Assembly: GCA_905479735.1 (NCBI GenBank)
Contig: CAJQNS010000036.1
Location: forward strand, 1 to 50,434
From: an uncultured Desulfofustis sp.
GTDB lineage: Bacteria > Desulfobacterota > Desulfobulbia > Desulfobulbales > Desulfocapsaceae
Length of the DNA: 50,434 nt
Direction: 5' to 3'
Part shown: positions 42,215-50,434 of the stretch, in pieces
How positions within the stretch are numbered: position 1 is the stretch's first letter
Layout: each line of letters begins with the position of its first letter
Made by a program: the position numbers and the translations under genes
Notes under the pieces: model-generated
What the model saw: the letters and a program-made list of their open reading frames with translations, nothing else
Database searches by the model: none
Told to the model about the DNA's origin: nothing

Positions 42215-43105
42215 TCAGATTTCCAGGTAAGAATCCGAAAACAGGCTCTCTCCCATAATGACCTTGACGGTCTTGATGTAATCGCCCAGTTCTTTGTCGA
42301 TACTGGATGGGTCCGGAGCAGTGCCGTCCATGGCCTGATGGACTATGTCGACGATGTCCTGACGCTGGCCTTTGGCAACGGCGGTCAGGTTGGTGTCGAG
42401 CGGATCACTGATAACTGCCTTCATGCCATAGCGTTCGAGCATGACCATATAGGTGGTGTTGAGAATCGGCCTTAACTCCACCGGCGGTCCGTTGGAGATG
42501 TTCGAGAGACCGCAGGTAGACTTGGCGCCCGGGGCGATATCTTCAAGCATCATCATGAAGTTCATCAGACTAATCAACTGCGGCTGCTGAATGTTGACCG
42601 GTGTGACAATACCGTCAACCCAGATTCTCTCGTTTTCTACTCCGGCTTCGTTGGCGGCATAGATCAACTCAACAGCCAAAGCTGCACGTTCGTTCTCATC
42701 CCGAGGCAACCCATCGGGGCCCCAGAGCAGAGCCACCATATCGGCGTCGTACTTGTTGCACAGCGGCAGCATGGCTTCATAGCGCTCGGGACGGGCCATG
42801 ATCGAGTTGATTATATGCGGCTGAGCAGCCGGTTTCAGAACTTTGAGTCCTTCCTCGATAGCTGCGATATTGGAAGTATCCAGCAGCAGTGGCATATCAG
42901 GCACCACTTCCTGAACTGTCTGGCATACCCACGGCATCAATTCGTGACCGTCTTTCTTGGCCGGCCCGAGGTTAATATCGATATAATCCATGCCCTTTTC
43001 TTTCTGATCAAGGGCTTCTTCTTGAATTGGTTTTGCATCACGCTCCTTATAAGCGGTGCCAATCACCTTTGATATGACGTTCAGGCTTTCGCCGTGAAGT
43101 AACAT
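42215..43105 (-). CDS. acsE: Methyl-tetrahydrofolate:corrinoid protein methyltransferase
   Basis: 296 residues, pterin-binding TIM-barrel family. It transfers the methyl group of methyl-tetrahydrofolate to the cobalt of the corrinoid iron-sulfur protein AcsCD. Motifs include GMDYIDINLGPAKKDG (folate-binding loop), LLLDTSNIAAIEEGL, HIINSIMARPERYEAM, and STCGLSNISNGPP, which matches the conserved C/S-G-L-S-N segment. AAGGAG precedes the ATG. It is the last gene of the acs operon before a strong terminator. The length is slightly above the 262-residue Moorella enzyme. Confidence 0.92.
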   Translation of the reverse strand: MLLHGESLNVISKVIGTAYKERDAKPIQEEALDQKEKGMDYIDINLGPAKKDGHELMPWVCQTVQEVVPDMPLLLDTSNIAAIEEGLKVLKPAAQPHIINSIMARPERYEAMLPLCNKYDADMVALLWGPDGLPRDENERAALAVELIYAANEAGVENERIWVDGIVTPVNIQQPQLISLMNFMMMLEDIAPGAKSTCGLSNISNGPPVELRPILNTTYMVMLERYGMKAVISDPLDTNLTAVAKGQRQDIVDIVHQAMDGTAPDPSSIDKELGDYIKTVKVIMGESLFSDSYLEI

Positions 43106-43158
43106 AGCCTCTCCTTTTTATCTTGATTTTGCCCGGTGAGTCGGAATGAGTGGACGTC

Positions 43159-43184
43159 CGCCGACAACACTCTGGTTGCCGGCG
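43159..43184. other. Intercistronic hairpin between acsC and acsE
   Basis: CGCCGACAAC (43159-43168) can pair with GTTGCCGGCG (43175-43184), 9 of 10 bp, 6-nt loop. No U-tract, so it is probably an mRNA stability or processing element. Confidence 0.4.
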
Positions 43185-43194
43185 AACGACTCTG

Positions 43195-44535
43195 TTATCT
43201 TGCTTTCAGGAAACCAGGAAGATGCGCGGCTTCCCTCGGACCGACGGTGATCGTCCAGCCGGAGAGCTCCTCCTCGACATCAGCAACAATTGATGCCGCA
43301 TACCCAGGAATGATCAGCTCGGTGTGTTTGACTTTGTCGGTAATACCGCTTTTTTTCACAAAAAGGCCGACATCATCCCCACTGAACTTTCCTGCCGCCC
43401 AGGCAGTCAGCACCGAAAGACCTTCCGAATCCTTGATCAGCAGCCAGGTGGGCACCTTCGACGCCTCGATCTCGCCAGAGACTATGAAGTAGGTCAAGGC
43501 AAAGTTGGTGGTCACCAGTACCGGTGAATTCTCATCGGGGTTACCGATCTCGTAGATACCCTCGGTCACGGTCATTGGCCGCTGCGGATCGGTGAAGATG
43601 TTGAGACGCTCGAGCATGAGCGGGAACAACACCTCGGTGTCCAGATCGGACAGAACCACAATACCGCCGTACTTGGAGACGTACAAGCCGGCAATGAGTG
43701 CTTCCATATCGCTGTTGGAAGCCATCTCGCACGGAAAGGCGATGGTCGGGAAACCGACCGAACGGTTGCTGTCTTTGAGGGCCGCCCGGCGCAATCCAAC
43801 CATGTCTTCCAGTGCCTGCTTGACTTCCCGAGAACCCGGATCGAGGATCAAGTCTTTGATCCCCATGCCGGTCAACTTGTCGGTCAGGGCGATCAGCCCA
43901 TCGATACTGTCAGCCTTGACGGCCAACGGCAGCTCATTGTCGAGGGCCAGTTTGCCGTAGACATCGACATTTCCTTCGGTGGCCGCATAGATGACCGGAC
44001 GCTTGAACCCACAAGCCTCGATACCGGCAGCCATGACGCCGGCATCTTCACTCATCAGCACGAGATTAAATTCCGAAGTTTCAGCCACCAGCTTGGCAAG
44101 AGCCGCAAAGGCATCTTTGTCGCCGTTGACATCCTTGACTGCGGCTAATTCGGGTCTCAGGTTAAAACCGACACGTTCATACTGCAGGGCGTTCCAGTTC
44201 TTCAATTTTACTTCGACATCTGCAGCCGTGGTATCCGAAGTGATCAGTCCGGCAAACATGGTCGGGTTGTAAAAAGTTTTTTCATGTCGGTACAAGACCG
44301 TCTCACCACCTGTTTTGACGGCGCGAACACCTTTTCCGATAGCCACCTGGCGAATCGGCGGTGCTGACGCCTCTTCCAGTTGAGCCCGGGCCTCATCTGA
44401 TACATAGGGGCAGGCGTCCAACTCCGCCTTGCCGGATGCCAGGTTCATGGCAAAGGCAAGACATGTAGGAACCCCGCACTCCTTGCAATTCGTCTTCGGC
44501 AGGAGTTTGAAAATCTGCATTCCAGTTAATGCCAT
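43195..44535 (-). CDS. acsC: Corrinoid iron-sulfur protein, large subunit
   Basis: 446 residues, gamma subunit. The N-terminal [4Fe-4S] site is intact: Cys17, Cys20, Cys25 and Cys42 in KTNCKECGVPTCLAF and ACPYVSD. The middle is a TIM barrel and the C-terminal part (about 320-446) binds the cobamide. With AcsD it carries the methyl group from AcsE to the A-cluster of AcsB. AAGGAGAG precedes the ATG. Located between acsB and acsE, with hairpins in both intercistronic gaps. Confidence 0.94.
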   Translation of the reverse strand: MALTGMQIFKLLPKTNCKECGVPTCLAFAMNLASGKAELDACPYVSDEARAQLEEASAPPIRQVAIGKGVRAVKTGGETVLYRHEKTFYNPTMFAGLITSDTTAADVEVKLKNWNALQYERVGFNLRPELAAVKDVNGDKDAFAALAKLVAETSEFNLVLMSEDAGVMAAGIEACGFKRPVIYAATEGNVDVYGKLALDNELPLAVKADSIDGLIALTDKLTGMGIKDLILDPGSREVKQALEDMVGLRRAALKDSNRSVGFPTIAFPCEMASNSDMEALIAGLYVSKYGGIVVLSDLDTEVLFPLMLERLNIFTDPQRPMTVTEGIYEIGNPDENSPVLVTTNFALTYFIVSGEIEASKVPTWLLIKDSEGLSVLTAWAAGKFSGDDVGLFVKKSGITDKVKHTELIIPGYAASIVADVEEELSGWTITVGPREAAHLPGFLKAR

Positions 44536-44577
44536 TGTTTTACTCTCCTTTTCTGTTTTTCGGGTTGTGCAAACAGG

Positions 44578-44604
44578 GCCGGCCGCCGATAGTCAGCGGC
44601 CGGC
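44578..44604. other. Intercistronic hairpin between acsB and acsC
   Basis: GCCGGCCGC (44578-44586) pairs perfectly with GCGGCCGGC (44596-44604) around a 9-nt loop. There is no U-tract on the operon strand, so it is unlikely to terminate; it may set the relative stability of the acsB and acsC mRNA parts. Confidence 0.55.
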
Positions 44605-44618
44605 TGGGCCCGTATTAA

Positions 44619-46832
44619 TTAGGCGATAAGCGGATCCATGGTCAATGCCGGGTGTCCTTTCTCCTGGAGGAAGGGCAGGATTTCTTCTTCAGTTACACCT
44701 ACGGTTTCGTCGGCGATCATATCGGCGAAATTCTCTACGCCCATCTGCTTACCACGAGCATTGAGTCGATCGTAGATTTCATCCTTGAGAATTTTCGGCA
44801 TCCAAACCATGCGCAGAAGTCCGCCATCACCGAGGATAAATTTGCCTTGAGTGATGTTAAATTTGGAATGTCCAACAAAACCAGGTGAAGAAGCACCACC
44901 ACCCATGACACCCGCCAGTGTGGTAAACTTCATACCACAAGGTGTATCACCAGCATAATCACGGCCAACAGTCATTACACCGTTGCAAGACGGCAGCATC
45001 GCAGCGATCGCTTCACAGCAACCGCAGGTGGTCATCGGGGCATTAACCATTGAATAGAAGTTATAACTTTCAATGGCACCTTTTGACGCGCTTTTGATGA
45101 ATTCATCAACACCTTCAAAACGGCCAAGCTCTGCGTCAAGGACCTTGCCTTTCTGAATCGGCTGGTTCGGTCCGGTGGGGTTTATCTCAAAAGAGGCCTT
45201 ACAGTCCATCCAGTTGTAGGCGCCGCAGAGACCAGTACGTTCAGGACTAACCGAGCAGACATGGCTTGGGGCAAAAGACTGACAAAGTGTACAGGAGTAA
45301 AAAGTCTCCACGTCCTCGTCGGTCATCGTATCAACACGCTCATCACGTGTTTTGTACTCCCCCCGAGCCCGTTTCGTCAGCTTGTCAACATCCTCTTTAT
45401 TTGAATAAAGAGTTACCTGCACCTTATCGACAATCTTCTGAAAGTCCTGATGAAACTTGGCATGCAGAACCACACCGATATCCTTCAGGCTAAAACCTTT
45501 TTCAATCGCCGCCTTGGAGATACGAACCCATGAGATATCACGCTGACCAATGTGCATGATTCCCTGGATATAGTTAATCAGATGATGGATTTGACGCTCC
45601 ATGATCGGTTCGAAATCAGTCTGGAATTCACGTCCGGCTATCTGTACATAAATACCAAGTGGGAAGGTATCTCCTTCCTTCAGATCCGTGATATCAGGAC
45701 CGACAACTTCAACCTTGCCATCTTCAATCTCACCCATATCGGCCATTTTAACCAGCTCGGTACACTGGGTCTTACCACCACCCGTCTGAGCATGAAGATC
45801 CGCACCACGTACACGCTCACCCTCAAATGCAGGGCCAAACGCAAGCGGAATGTCGATCTCGGTTACATTGATTTTCAGGCCACGTACTTCAACTGATTTC
45901 TGACAGATCTCGTCGTGCGGTACATTCGCCACAACATGTTCATAGGTGCAGATACCAGTCGGTAGGATCTCAGGAATATCGGTATCGGCCAAGGTCGGGA
46001 AACCCCAGTTGACACAACCGGCTGCGGCAACAGCCCATTCGGTACCGACATCGCCCAGAGCATTGACGAAGGCAAAGATTCTGTTCTTGTTGTACATCAG
46101 CATTCTGCGGTAATCACCCGGCTCAACACCGCCAAAGGCCATGGCTGCCCTGTTGGCAAAACCAAGGGCAAAGATGGCCGAGGAAATATCTGGACCAAAT
46201 GGTACGATACGGGTATTCCAACCAATCTGCATACCTGCCTGCAGACACTGCTCAACGGCCGTCTTGCCGTTGTGATTGGCTGCACAGAAGATATAGAGGC
46301 TCTTCTTTTGATAATCTTCAATGATCATCTTGGCTGTCTCCGCATCCGGGGCAGCGCCGACTACAGCTGCAAAACCAGGTGCCGAACCGTCAACAAATTC
46401 AACACCACGCTTTCTCAAAATGGTGTCATCAGCCGGACCAACCCAGATTTTACCTGCATCGATATCCGGATCTTCTGTAAAAGTATAAAAATCCGGCTCG
46501 TTTAAAATGCGAATGGCTTCCTGAACTTCATAAGCAAAGAGACCAGCCATACCGGCATCCAGAAGTGGTCCAAGATACGGGAGATGGTTTGCTCCTTTTA
46601 CATGCGGGGGCAGAAGTCCCCGAGCAAAGTCAAGAGGTTTTTTGAGATCTTCAAGAGTCTCACATTTCATACCGGTAAGTGAATAGATCACCGGCAGGTA
46701 GTAAGCGGTATTACCGAAACCGATACTGGTAGAGGCATCGTAGGATTCGAGTGCTTTTTCAAGCTGACCTTCAACCTGGGATACGACCTTATAACCGCCT
46801 TGGATCGCTGCAAATGCTACTAATCGTGACAT
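44619..46832 (-). CDS. acsB: Acetyl-CoA synthase catalytic subunit
   Basis: 737 residues, bacterial-type AcsB with the N-terminal CODH-contact domain. It makes acetyl-CoA from a methyl group, CO and CoA at the A-cluster. All A-cluster ligands are present: Cys514, Cys517, Cys526 and Cys536 (YSCTLCQSFAPSHVC...TGLCGAYNW) bind [4Fe-4S], and Cys603-Gly-Cys605 (MTTCGCCEA) bind distal nickel. AAGGAGG precedes the ATG. It follows cooS by 52 bp in the operon. The length is about 8 residues above the Moorella protein, which fits. Confidence 0.96.
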   Translation of the reverse strand: MSRLVAFAAIQGGYKVVSQVEGQLEKALESYDASTSIGFGNTAYYLPVIYSLTGMKCETLEDLKKPLDFARGLLPPHVKGANHLPYLGPLLDAGMAGLFAYEVQEAIRILNEPDFYTFTEDPDIDAGKIWVGPADDTILRKRGVEFVDGSAPGFAAVVGAAPDAETAKMIIEDYQKKSLYIFCAANHNGKTAVEQCLQAGMQIGWNTRIVPFGPDISSAIFALGFANRAAMAFGGVEPGDYRRMLMYNKNRIFAFVNALGDVGTEWAVAAAGCVNWGFPTLADTDIPEILPTGICTYEHVVANVPHDEICQKSVEVRGLKINVTEIDIPLAFGPAFEGERVRGADLHAQTGGGKTQCTELVKMADMGEIEDGKVEVVGPDITDLKEGDTFPLGIYVQIAGREFQTDFEPIMERQIHHLINYIQGIMHIGQRDISWVRISKAAIEKGFSLKDIGVVLHAKFHQDFQKIVDKVQVTLYSNKEDVDKLTKRARGEYKTRDERVDTMTDEDVETFYSCTLCQSFAPSHVCSVSPERTGLCGAYNWMDCKASFEINPTGPNQPIQKGKVLDAELGRFEGVDEFIKSASKGAIESYNFYSMVNAPMTTCGCCEAIAAMLPSCNGVMTVGRDYAGDTPCGMKFTTLAGVMGGGASSPGFVGHSKFNITQGKFILGDGGLLRMVWMPKILKDEIYDRLNARGKQMGVENFADMIADETVGVTEEEILPFLQEKGHPALTMDPLIA

Positions 46833-46884
46833 GCTTTCCTCCTTGTTTGAGGATTCTTATATGAATGATCTTTCAGTCGATTAC

Positions 46885-48905
46885 TTATTCCATGCCGAGT
46901 GCTTGACGATCGGCCATATCCATCAGAACACGCTCACGAGCTTTATCGATGCCGAGCTCTTTACGTTTCTTGTCGATATGGGCAATAATTTTATGTGCAT
47001 GCTTAATGGGATCCGGTTCGCAGTCCCATTTGCCTCCGTAGATACCCTCCAGTTCGTTGTACAGATGGTTTTTAAATACAGGCGCGCCATCAAGAGGCAT
47101 GTGGTAACCGAAAACCACATACACGCCCGAAGCCACGAAGTATTGACCGATAGCGATGGCTTTTTCACTCATCCATTCGGGAGCACTACCAGCAGCGGGA
47201 AGGTCGCGAAGGTCATTACCAAGTCCACCGGCTTTGACGACTTCGGTAGCTGCCAGCAGAATCCGGCTGTTGTCCACACAAGAACCCAGATGGAGGACCG
47301 GCGGTATACCCACAGTTTCACAGACCTCTGCCAATCCAGGCCCGCAATAGACTGCCGCCGTTTCCGGGGTCAGAAGGCCATGGGTTCCACAAGCCAGGGC
47401 GCTGCATCCAGTGGAAAGAACCAGAACATCATTTTTAATGAGTTCTTTAACGAGCATGATGTGTTCTTCATTGTGTTTGGTTCTGGCGTTGTTGCAGCCA
47501 ACCACACCGGCCAAACCGCGGATTCGGCCATTGATGATGTTGTCATTCAGTGTATAGTATGTTCCGCGGAAGGTTCCCCCCAAGTGGTATTTGATGGATT
47601 CCACACTAAAACCGGCTATCTGGGTTTCCTTGTAGGGGGGAATCACTACGTCCGCTCCGCGTTTTGTAAAATTATCAATAGCCATTCTGACGATCTTGAC
47701 GGCATCTTCCATGGCATGGTGTTCGTCAAACTCGATGTGAATGACATTGTCTTGCTCCATCTTGGCAATGGGATGGGTGGTAATGAGCTTGGTGTGAAAG
47801 CATTTTGCCACATTGGCCAAGGCCTGGAAGACACACTGGACATCAACGACCATGGCGTCGCAGGCGCCGGTGATAATAGCAAGTTCTTGCTGTAGAAATG
47901 TTCCTGCGGGTGGTACGCCGTGGCGTTGCAGGATCTCGTTGGCAGTACAGCAGATGCCACCAAGCTGGATGCCGTTGGCACCTTTTTCTTTGGCATAATC
48001 GAGCATGTCTTTTGTCTGTGAAGCCGCAACAATCATTTCAGAAAGAACAGGCTCATGACCGTGCAAGATGATGTTGACATGGTCCTCCTTCATGATACCG
48101 AGGTTGGCTTCCGATTGAAGTGGCGTGGGCGTCCCAAACATAACATCCTGAGATCAGTGGCGATCATAGCGCCACCCCAGCCATCTGCCAGGCTGGCTCT
48201 GGTACACTGTTTAACGATATTTTTATAGTCCTGGTCGACACCCATGTGAGTGCGGTGCATGATTTCCACGACTTCGCGATCAATATTGCGGGGCAAAACA
48301 CCCAGCTTTTCCCAGCGTTCATACAGTGGTGCCGGGGCCCTTTTTAATCCGTAGAGAGTTCCTTCGGATTTCCCCCACTCGGCCAGTGCTTTTTCCGCAA
48401 CTTCGAGTGCAACTTCATCCAAATCACGGTCTTTAACTTCACCATCGATTTCAACGGTTGTGGCAACATCAAAATGGGGTGCAATGGAGAATAGTTTGAT
48501 GGGGTCTTTAATTTTATAATCCGTAGTTTCCTTTCTTGCAACAGACAGGAATACTTCGGCTACCGATCGGCCATGATCGGAGTGGGCTGCGGCACCCGCT
48601 GCAACCATTCTGGCAAAGTTTCGTGCAGCAATGGTATTCGGTGTGGCACCGCACAAACCCTTACGGGTGTCTTCACCCTCGATGCCACCTTTGGGCAACG
48701 GCAGGCGACAGGGGCCCATGGCGCAATTTTTACAGCATATACCCTGTAGGCCAATGGCACAGGGTTTCATGGCCACGGCGCGATCGAAAACCGTTTCAAC
48801 ACCCAAGTCATGTGATCTCTGGATCATTTCCTGGGTTGCAAGATCAATGGATGAATCTTCCGGAACGGCCAGTTTAGCGGCCTTTTTTTTCTTTTCTTCT
48901 GTCAT
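46885..48905 (-). CDS. cooS: CO dehydrogenase catalytic subunit, split by a -1 frameshift
   Basis: Ni-CODH, which reduces CO2 to CO for AcsB. Two frames join to a 673-residue protein, the expected length. The N-terminal part (48905 to about 48141) carries the D- and B-cluster cysteines: CAIGLQGICCKNCAMGPCR and GLCGAT. The C-terminal part carries the C-cluster ligands: HGHEPVLSEM, GGICCTANE, VDVQC, GVVGCNN, STGCSALACG and GSCVDNSRI. The frame breaks in ATDLRML / MFGTPTP: the A at 48141 must be read twice (UUA then AUG). In the 0 frame translation stops at 48090. It may be a sequencing or assembly error, a real lesion, or recoding. GAGGAGG precedes the ATG at 48905. Confidence 0.9.
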
Positions 48906-48996
48906 CAGAGGTTCCTCCTCAGGATTTTTTTTTGAACAAAGGTTCTATATGTTCTCATACAGGCGGATGAGGCCGGTATGGGATTTGATCTTCTGG

Positions 48997-50434
48997 TTAA
49001 ATGTTGCGTTTGTGCAACCAGTTAAGTGTTGCAATAATTTTTTCCGTTTCTGACATCTGCAAACTAGCAGCGCTTGTTGAAACGGAGACTTTTTCTCCAT
49101 CAGTGCGTTTGGCGGCAAGAGCTTGGCGCTCTGCGACACGTTTCTGACGCAGCTCTTCTTCGTCGGTTTCACGTTTGGCCTTGGCGTCTGCTGCGGCTTT
49201 TTTCTCGGCGTCCGCATCAGCCTGGGCTTTTGCTTCGGCATCAGCTTTGGCCTTGGCTTCTGCATCTGCTTTGGCTTTGGCATCTGCTTCGGCCTTGGCT
49301 TTGGCATCTGCTTCAGCCTTGGCCTTGGCATCTTCGTCGGCTTTGGCTTTGGCCTCTGCATCGGCTTTCTCGTCCACGACAGGTGCTTTCTCTGCAGGTG
49401 CTGCTTGCTTGGGCTCTTCTGCCTTGGGAGCGGCTTTTTGGGGAGCCGCTTTCTTTGCTTTTGCTTTGGCTGCTTTCGGTTTTTCCGCCGCCTTCTTGGC
49501 AGGTGCCGCTTTTTTGACCTCTTCTTCAATGGTCAAATCCGGTTTGGGTGACAGGGCTGCAAAGTCGATGTCCACATCATCCAATTGTTTGCTGACAGGT
49601 GCGATGCCTTCTGCACTCCCACCATCCACAAGCAGGTCGATATAGGATTTAACCATGCGAATGGCTTCCGGGTGCCGCATGATAAGAATGTCGGATCCGG
49701 CCATCAAGTAGGATATGGCACCCACAGCTTCCATCATGATGCCGCGGCGTTCAGGATCGCCCAGGATGGGTTCTTCTTCTGCGCTTAGTTTGGCTTCCTT
49801 GCATTTCCAGACTTCGTTGCCCAGATTGTTGATGAGCGGGAACTGGAGCTTGTCGTCACCCTGCGCCATGGCCGCCATACGAAGTCTTTCCATGACCGAG
49901 TAACTGTATTCCAGACCATAGCCCAGACCACCCGTTGTCGGATCGATGACGACCCGGTCCATGGGCATGCCAAGGTTTTCAAGAAGGATGTTGACCTGTT
50001 TGGCGATATTTACATCGATGGGTGACGAAGAGATGATGGTGTGACCATAACCCATGGCTGCGGCACCGATGCCCTTGTGGTTTTTGTCCTCCACAGGACC
50101 CATGACAAGATTGAAATCCTGGCAGACTTCCGCCACTTTTTTCAATACCTCTTCATCTTTTTGAGGATTGGCACAGCCCCACACGATGAGTGGGACATCA
50201 ATGGCCTCGGCTACTTTTTTGACGGTTGCCGCAGCATCTTCCGGGCCGACATCATTTCCATTCGGGTCAATACTTTTCAGCTGCAATACTATCAGCTCGG
50301 CTCCGAAATCAGCGATGCATTTTTTGGCCCATGCTGCCGGGTCGGAAAGGACGTCCTGAAATGGTTTTACAGCTGCTTCTGGCCAGTCTTCAGGCTGCAT
50401 GTCCCAGACTTCCATGGCTATTTTGGGTTTGTTA
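48997..50434 (-). CDS. acsD: Corrinoid iron-sulfur protein, small subunit, with long Ala/Lys tail (partial)
   Basis: The 5' end runs off the right edge; the frame is open to 50433 (NKPKIAMEVWD). The visible core (about 300 residues) is the AcsD TIM barrel: IVLQLKSIDPNGNDVGPEDAA, MGYGHTIISSSPIDVNIAKQ, VVIDPTTGGLGYGLEYSYSVMERLR and LMAGSDILIMRHPEAIRMV. It pairs with AcsC in the corrinoid protein. After residue about 300 comes a tail of about 170 residues, rich in Ala, Lys, Glu and Asp (AKADAEAKAKADAEAKA type), then TDEEELRQKRVAERQALAAKR and a short C-terminal helix. AcsD normally ends after the barrel, so the tail is unusual. First visible gene of the acs operon. Confidence 0.92.
   Translation of the reverse strand, partial: NKPKIAMEVWDMQPEDWPEAAVKPFQDVLSDPAAWAKKCIADFGAELIVLQLKSIDPNGNDVGPEDAAATVKKVAEAIDVPLIVWGCANPQKDEEVLKKVAEVCQDFNLVMGPVEDKNHKGIGAAAMGYGHTIISSSPIDVNIAKQVNILLENLGMPMDRVVIDPTTGGLGYGLEYSYSVMERLRMAAMAQGDDKLQFPLINNLGNEVWKCKEAKLSAEEEPILGDPERRGIMMEAVGAISYLMAGSDILIMRHPEAIRMVKSYIDLLVDGGSAEGIAPVSKQLDDVDIDFAALSPKPDLTIEEEVKKAAPAKKAAEKPKAAKAKAKKAAPQKAAPKAEEPKQAAPAEKAPVVDEKADAEAKAKADEDAKAKAEADAKAKAEADAKAKADAEAKAKADAEAKAQADADAEKKAAADAKAKRETDEEELRQKRVAERQALAAKRTDGEKVSVSTSAASLQMSETEKIIATLNWLHKRNI
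49190..49375. repeat. Low-complexity repeat encoding the AcsD tail
   Basis: Many near-identical units of the type GCATCTGCTTTGGCTTTG on the plus strand encode Ala-Lys-Ala-Asp/Glu repeats on the minus strand. Units vary in synonymous positions. Slippage-prone, so copy number may differ among strains. Confidence 0.75.

Noticed and set aside
48945..49529. Minus-strand frame rich in Lys, Arg and Pro
   Set aside because: Shadow of the AcsD low-complexity tail in another frame.
1..50434. CRISPR arrays, tRNA, rRNA and complete insertion sequences
   Set aside because: None was seen on reading the window; a tRNA hidden in an intergenic region cannot be excluded without a scanner.

Overview
The window reads as chromosomal DNA of an anaerobic, probably sulfur-metabolising bacterium, most likely a Desulfobacterota member (Desulfobulbales-like is my guess). 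Reasons: a bacterial-type CODH/acetyl-CoA synthase (Wood-Ljungdahl) operon with CooC, two genes that only make sense if in-frame UGA is read as selenocysteine, a DUF166 protein and a MetE-like zinc methyltransferase beside the CODH/ACS region, and three HupE/UreJ-type (nickel-like) membrane proteins. A Tat-exported multicopper oxidase and glutamate-cysteine ligase suggest tolerance of oxygen or metals. The taxonomy is inference; no rRNA or tRNA gene was seen.

Layout. 1-4300: the 5' end of an unknown leftward gene behind TetR-like palindromes, a long stretch with no convincing gene, then a leftward copper oxidase, a small ABM-domain protein and a TetR regulator. 4300-6600: a polar amino-acid-type ABC transporter (binding protein and permease, no ATPase) and an exported rhodanese. 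6600-11400 (leftward): three HupE/UreJ-like membrane proteins, a membrane-anchored parvulin and an HD-GYP phosphodiesterase. 11600-14700: a lipoprotein, an OprB-like porin and an exported protein of unknown function. 15000-20500 (rightward): a LolD/FtsX-type ABC transporter with a ZnuA-like binding protein, then aminotransferase and alcohol dehydrogenase genes. 20500-24000 (leftward): an MFS transporter, a 43-residue membrane protein and a selenocysteine rhodanese-DsbD-thioredoxin fusion. 24300-31850: a class V aminotransferase, malic enzyme behind twin operators, PilZ, HigA-like, DUF924 and exported ureohydrolase genes. 32400-36000: a 50-residue membrane protein, gshA and a Na+/H+ antiporter. 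36100-39700 (leftward): MetE-like methyltransferase, a small unknown, the DUF166 selenoprotein and an MFS transporter. 40100-50434: a small unknown gene and ybaK (rightward), then the leftward acsD-cooS-acsB-acsC-acsE operon, a terminator, a small gene and cooC.

How parts work together. AcsE moves the methyl group of methyl-tetrahydrofolate to the corrinoid protein AcsCD, CooS supplies CO, AcsB makes acetyl-CoA, and CooC supports nickel insertion. The HupE/UreJ set could supply nickel. The MetE-like protein could draw methyl groups from the same corrinoid pool to make methionine (inference).

Most interesting signals: (1) two UGA-containing genes in which UGA falls at a redox-Cys position (rhodanese-DsbD fusion with two UGAs; DUF166 with one), each UGA followed by a bacterial-SECIS-like hairpin; (2) a ~140-bp MITE-like repeat in four copies, three with terminal inverted repeats and 4-bp A/T target duplications, where every copy abuts a stop codon that lies inside the (apparent) target duplication; (3) a -1 frameshift in cooS; (4) paired palindromic operators, including one filling the -35/-10 spacer of the malic enzyme promoter.
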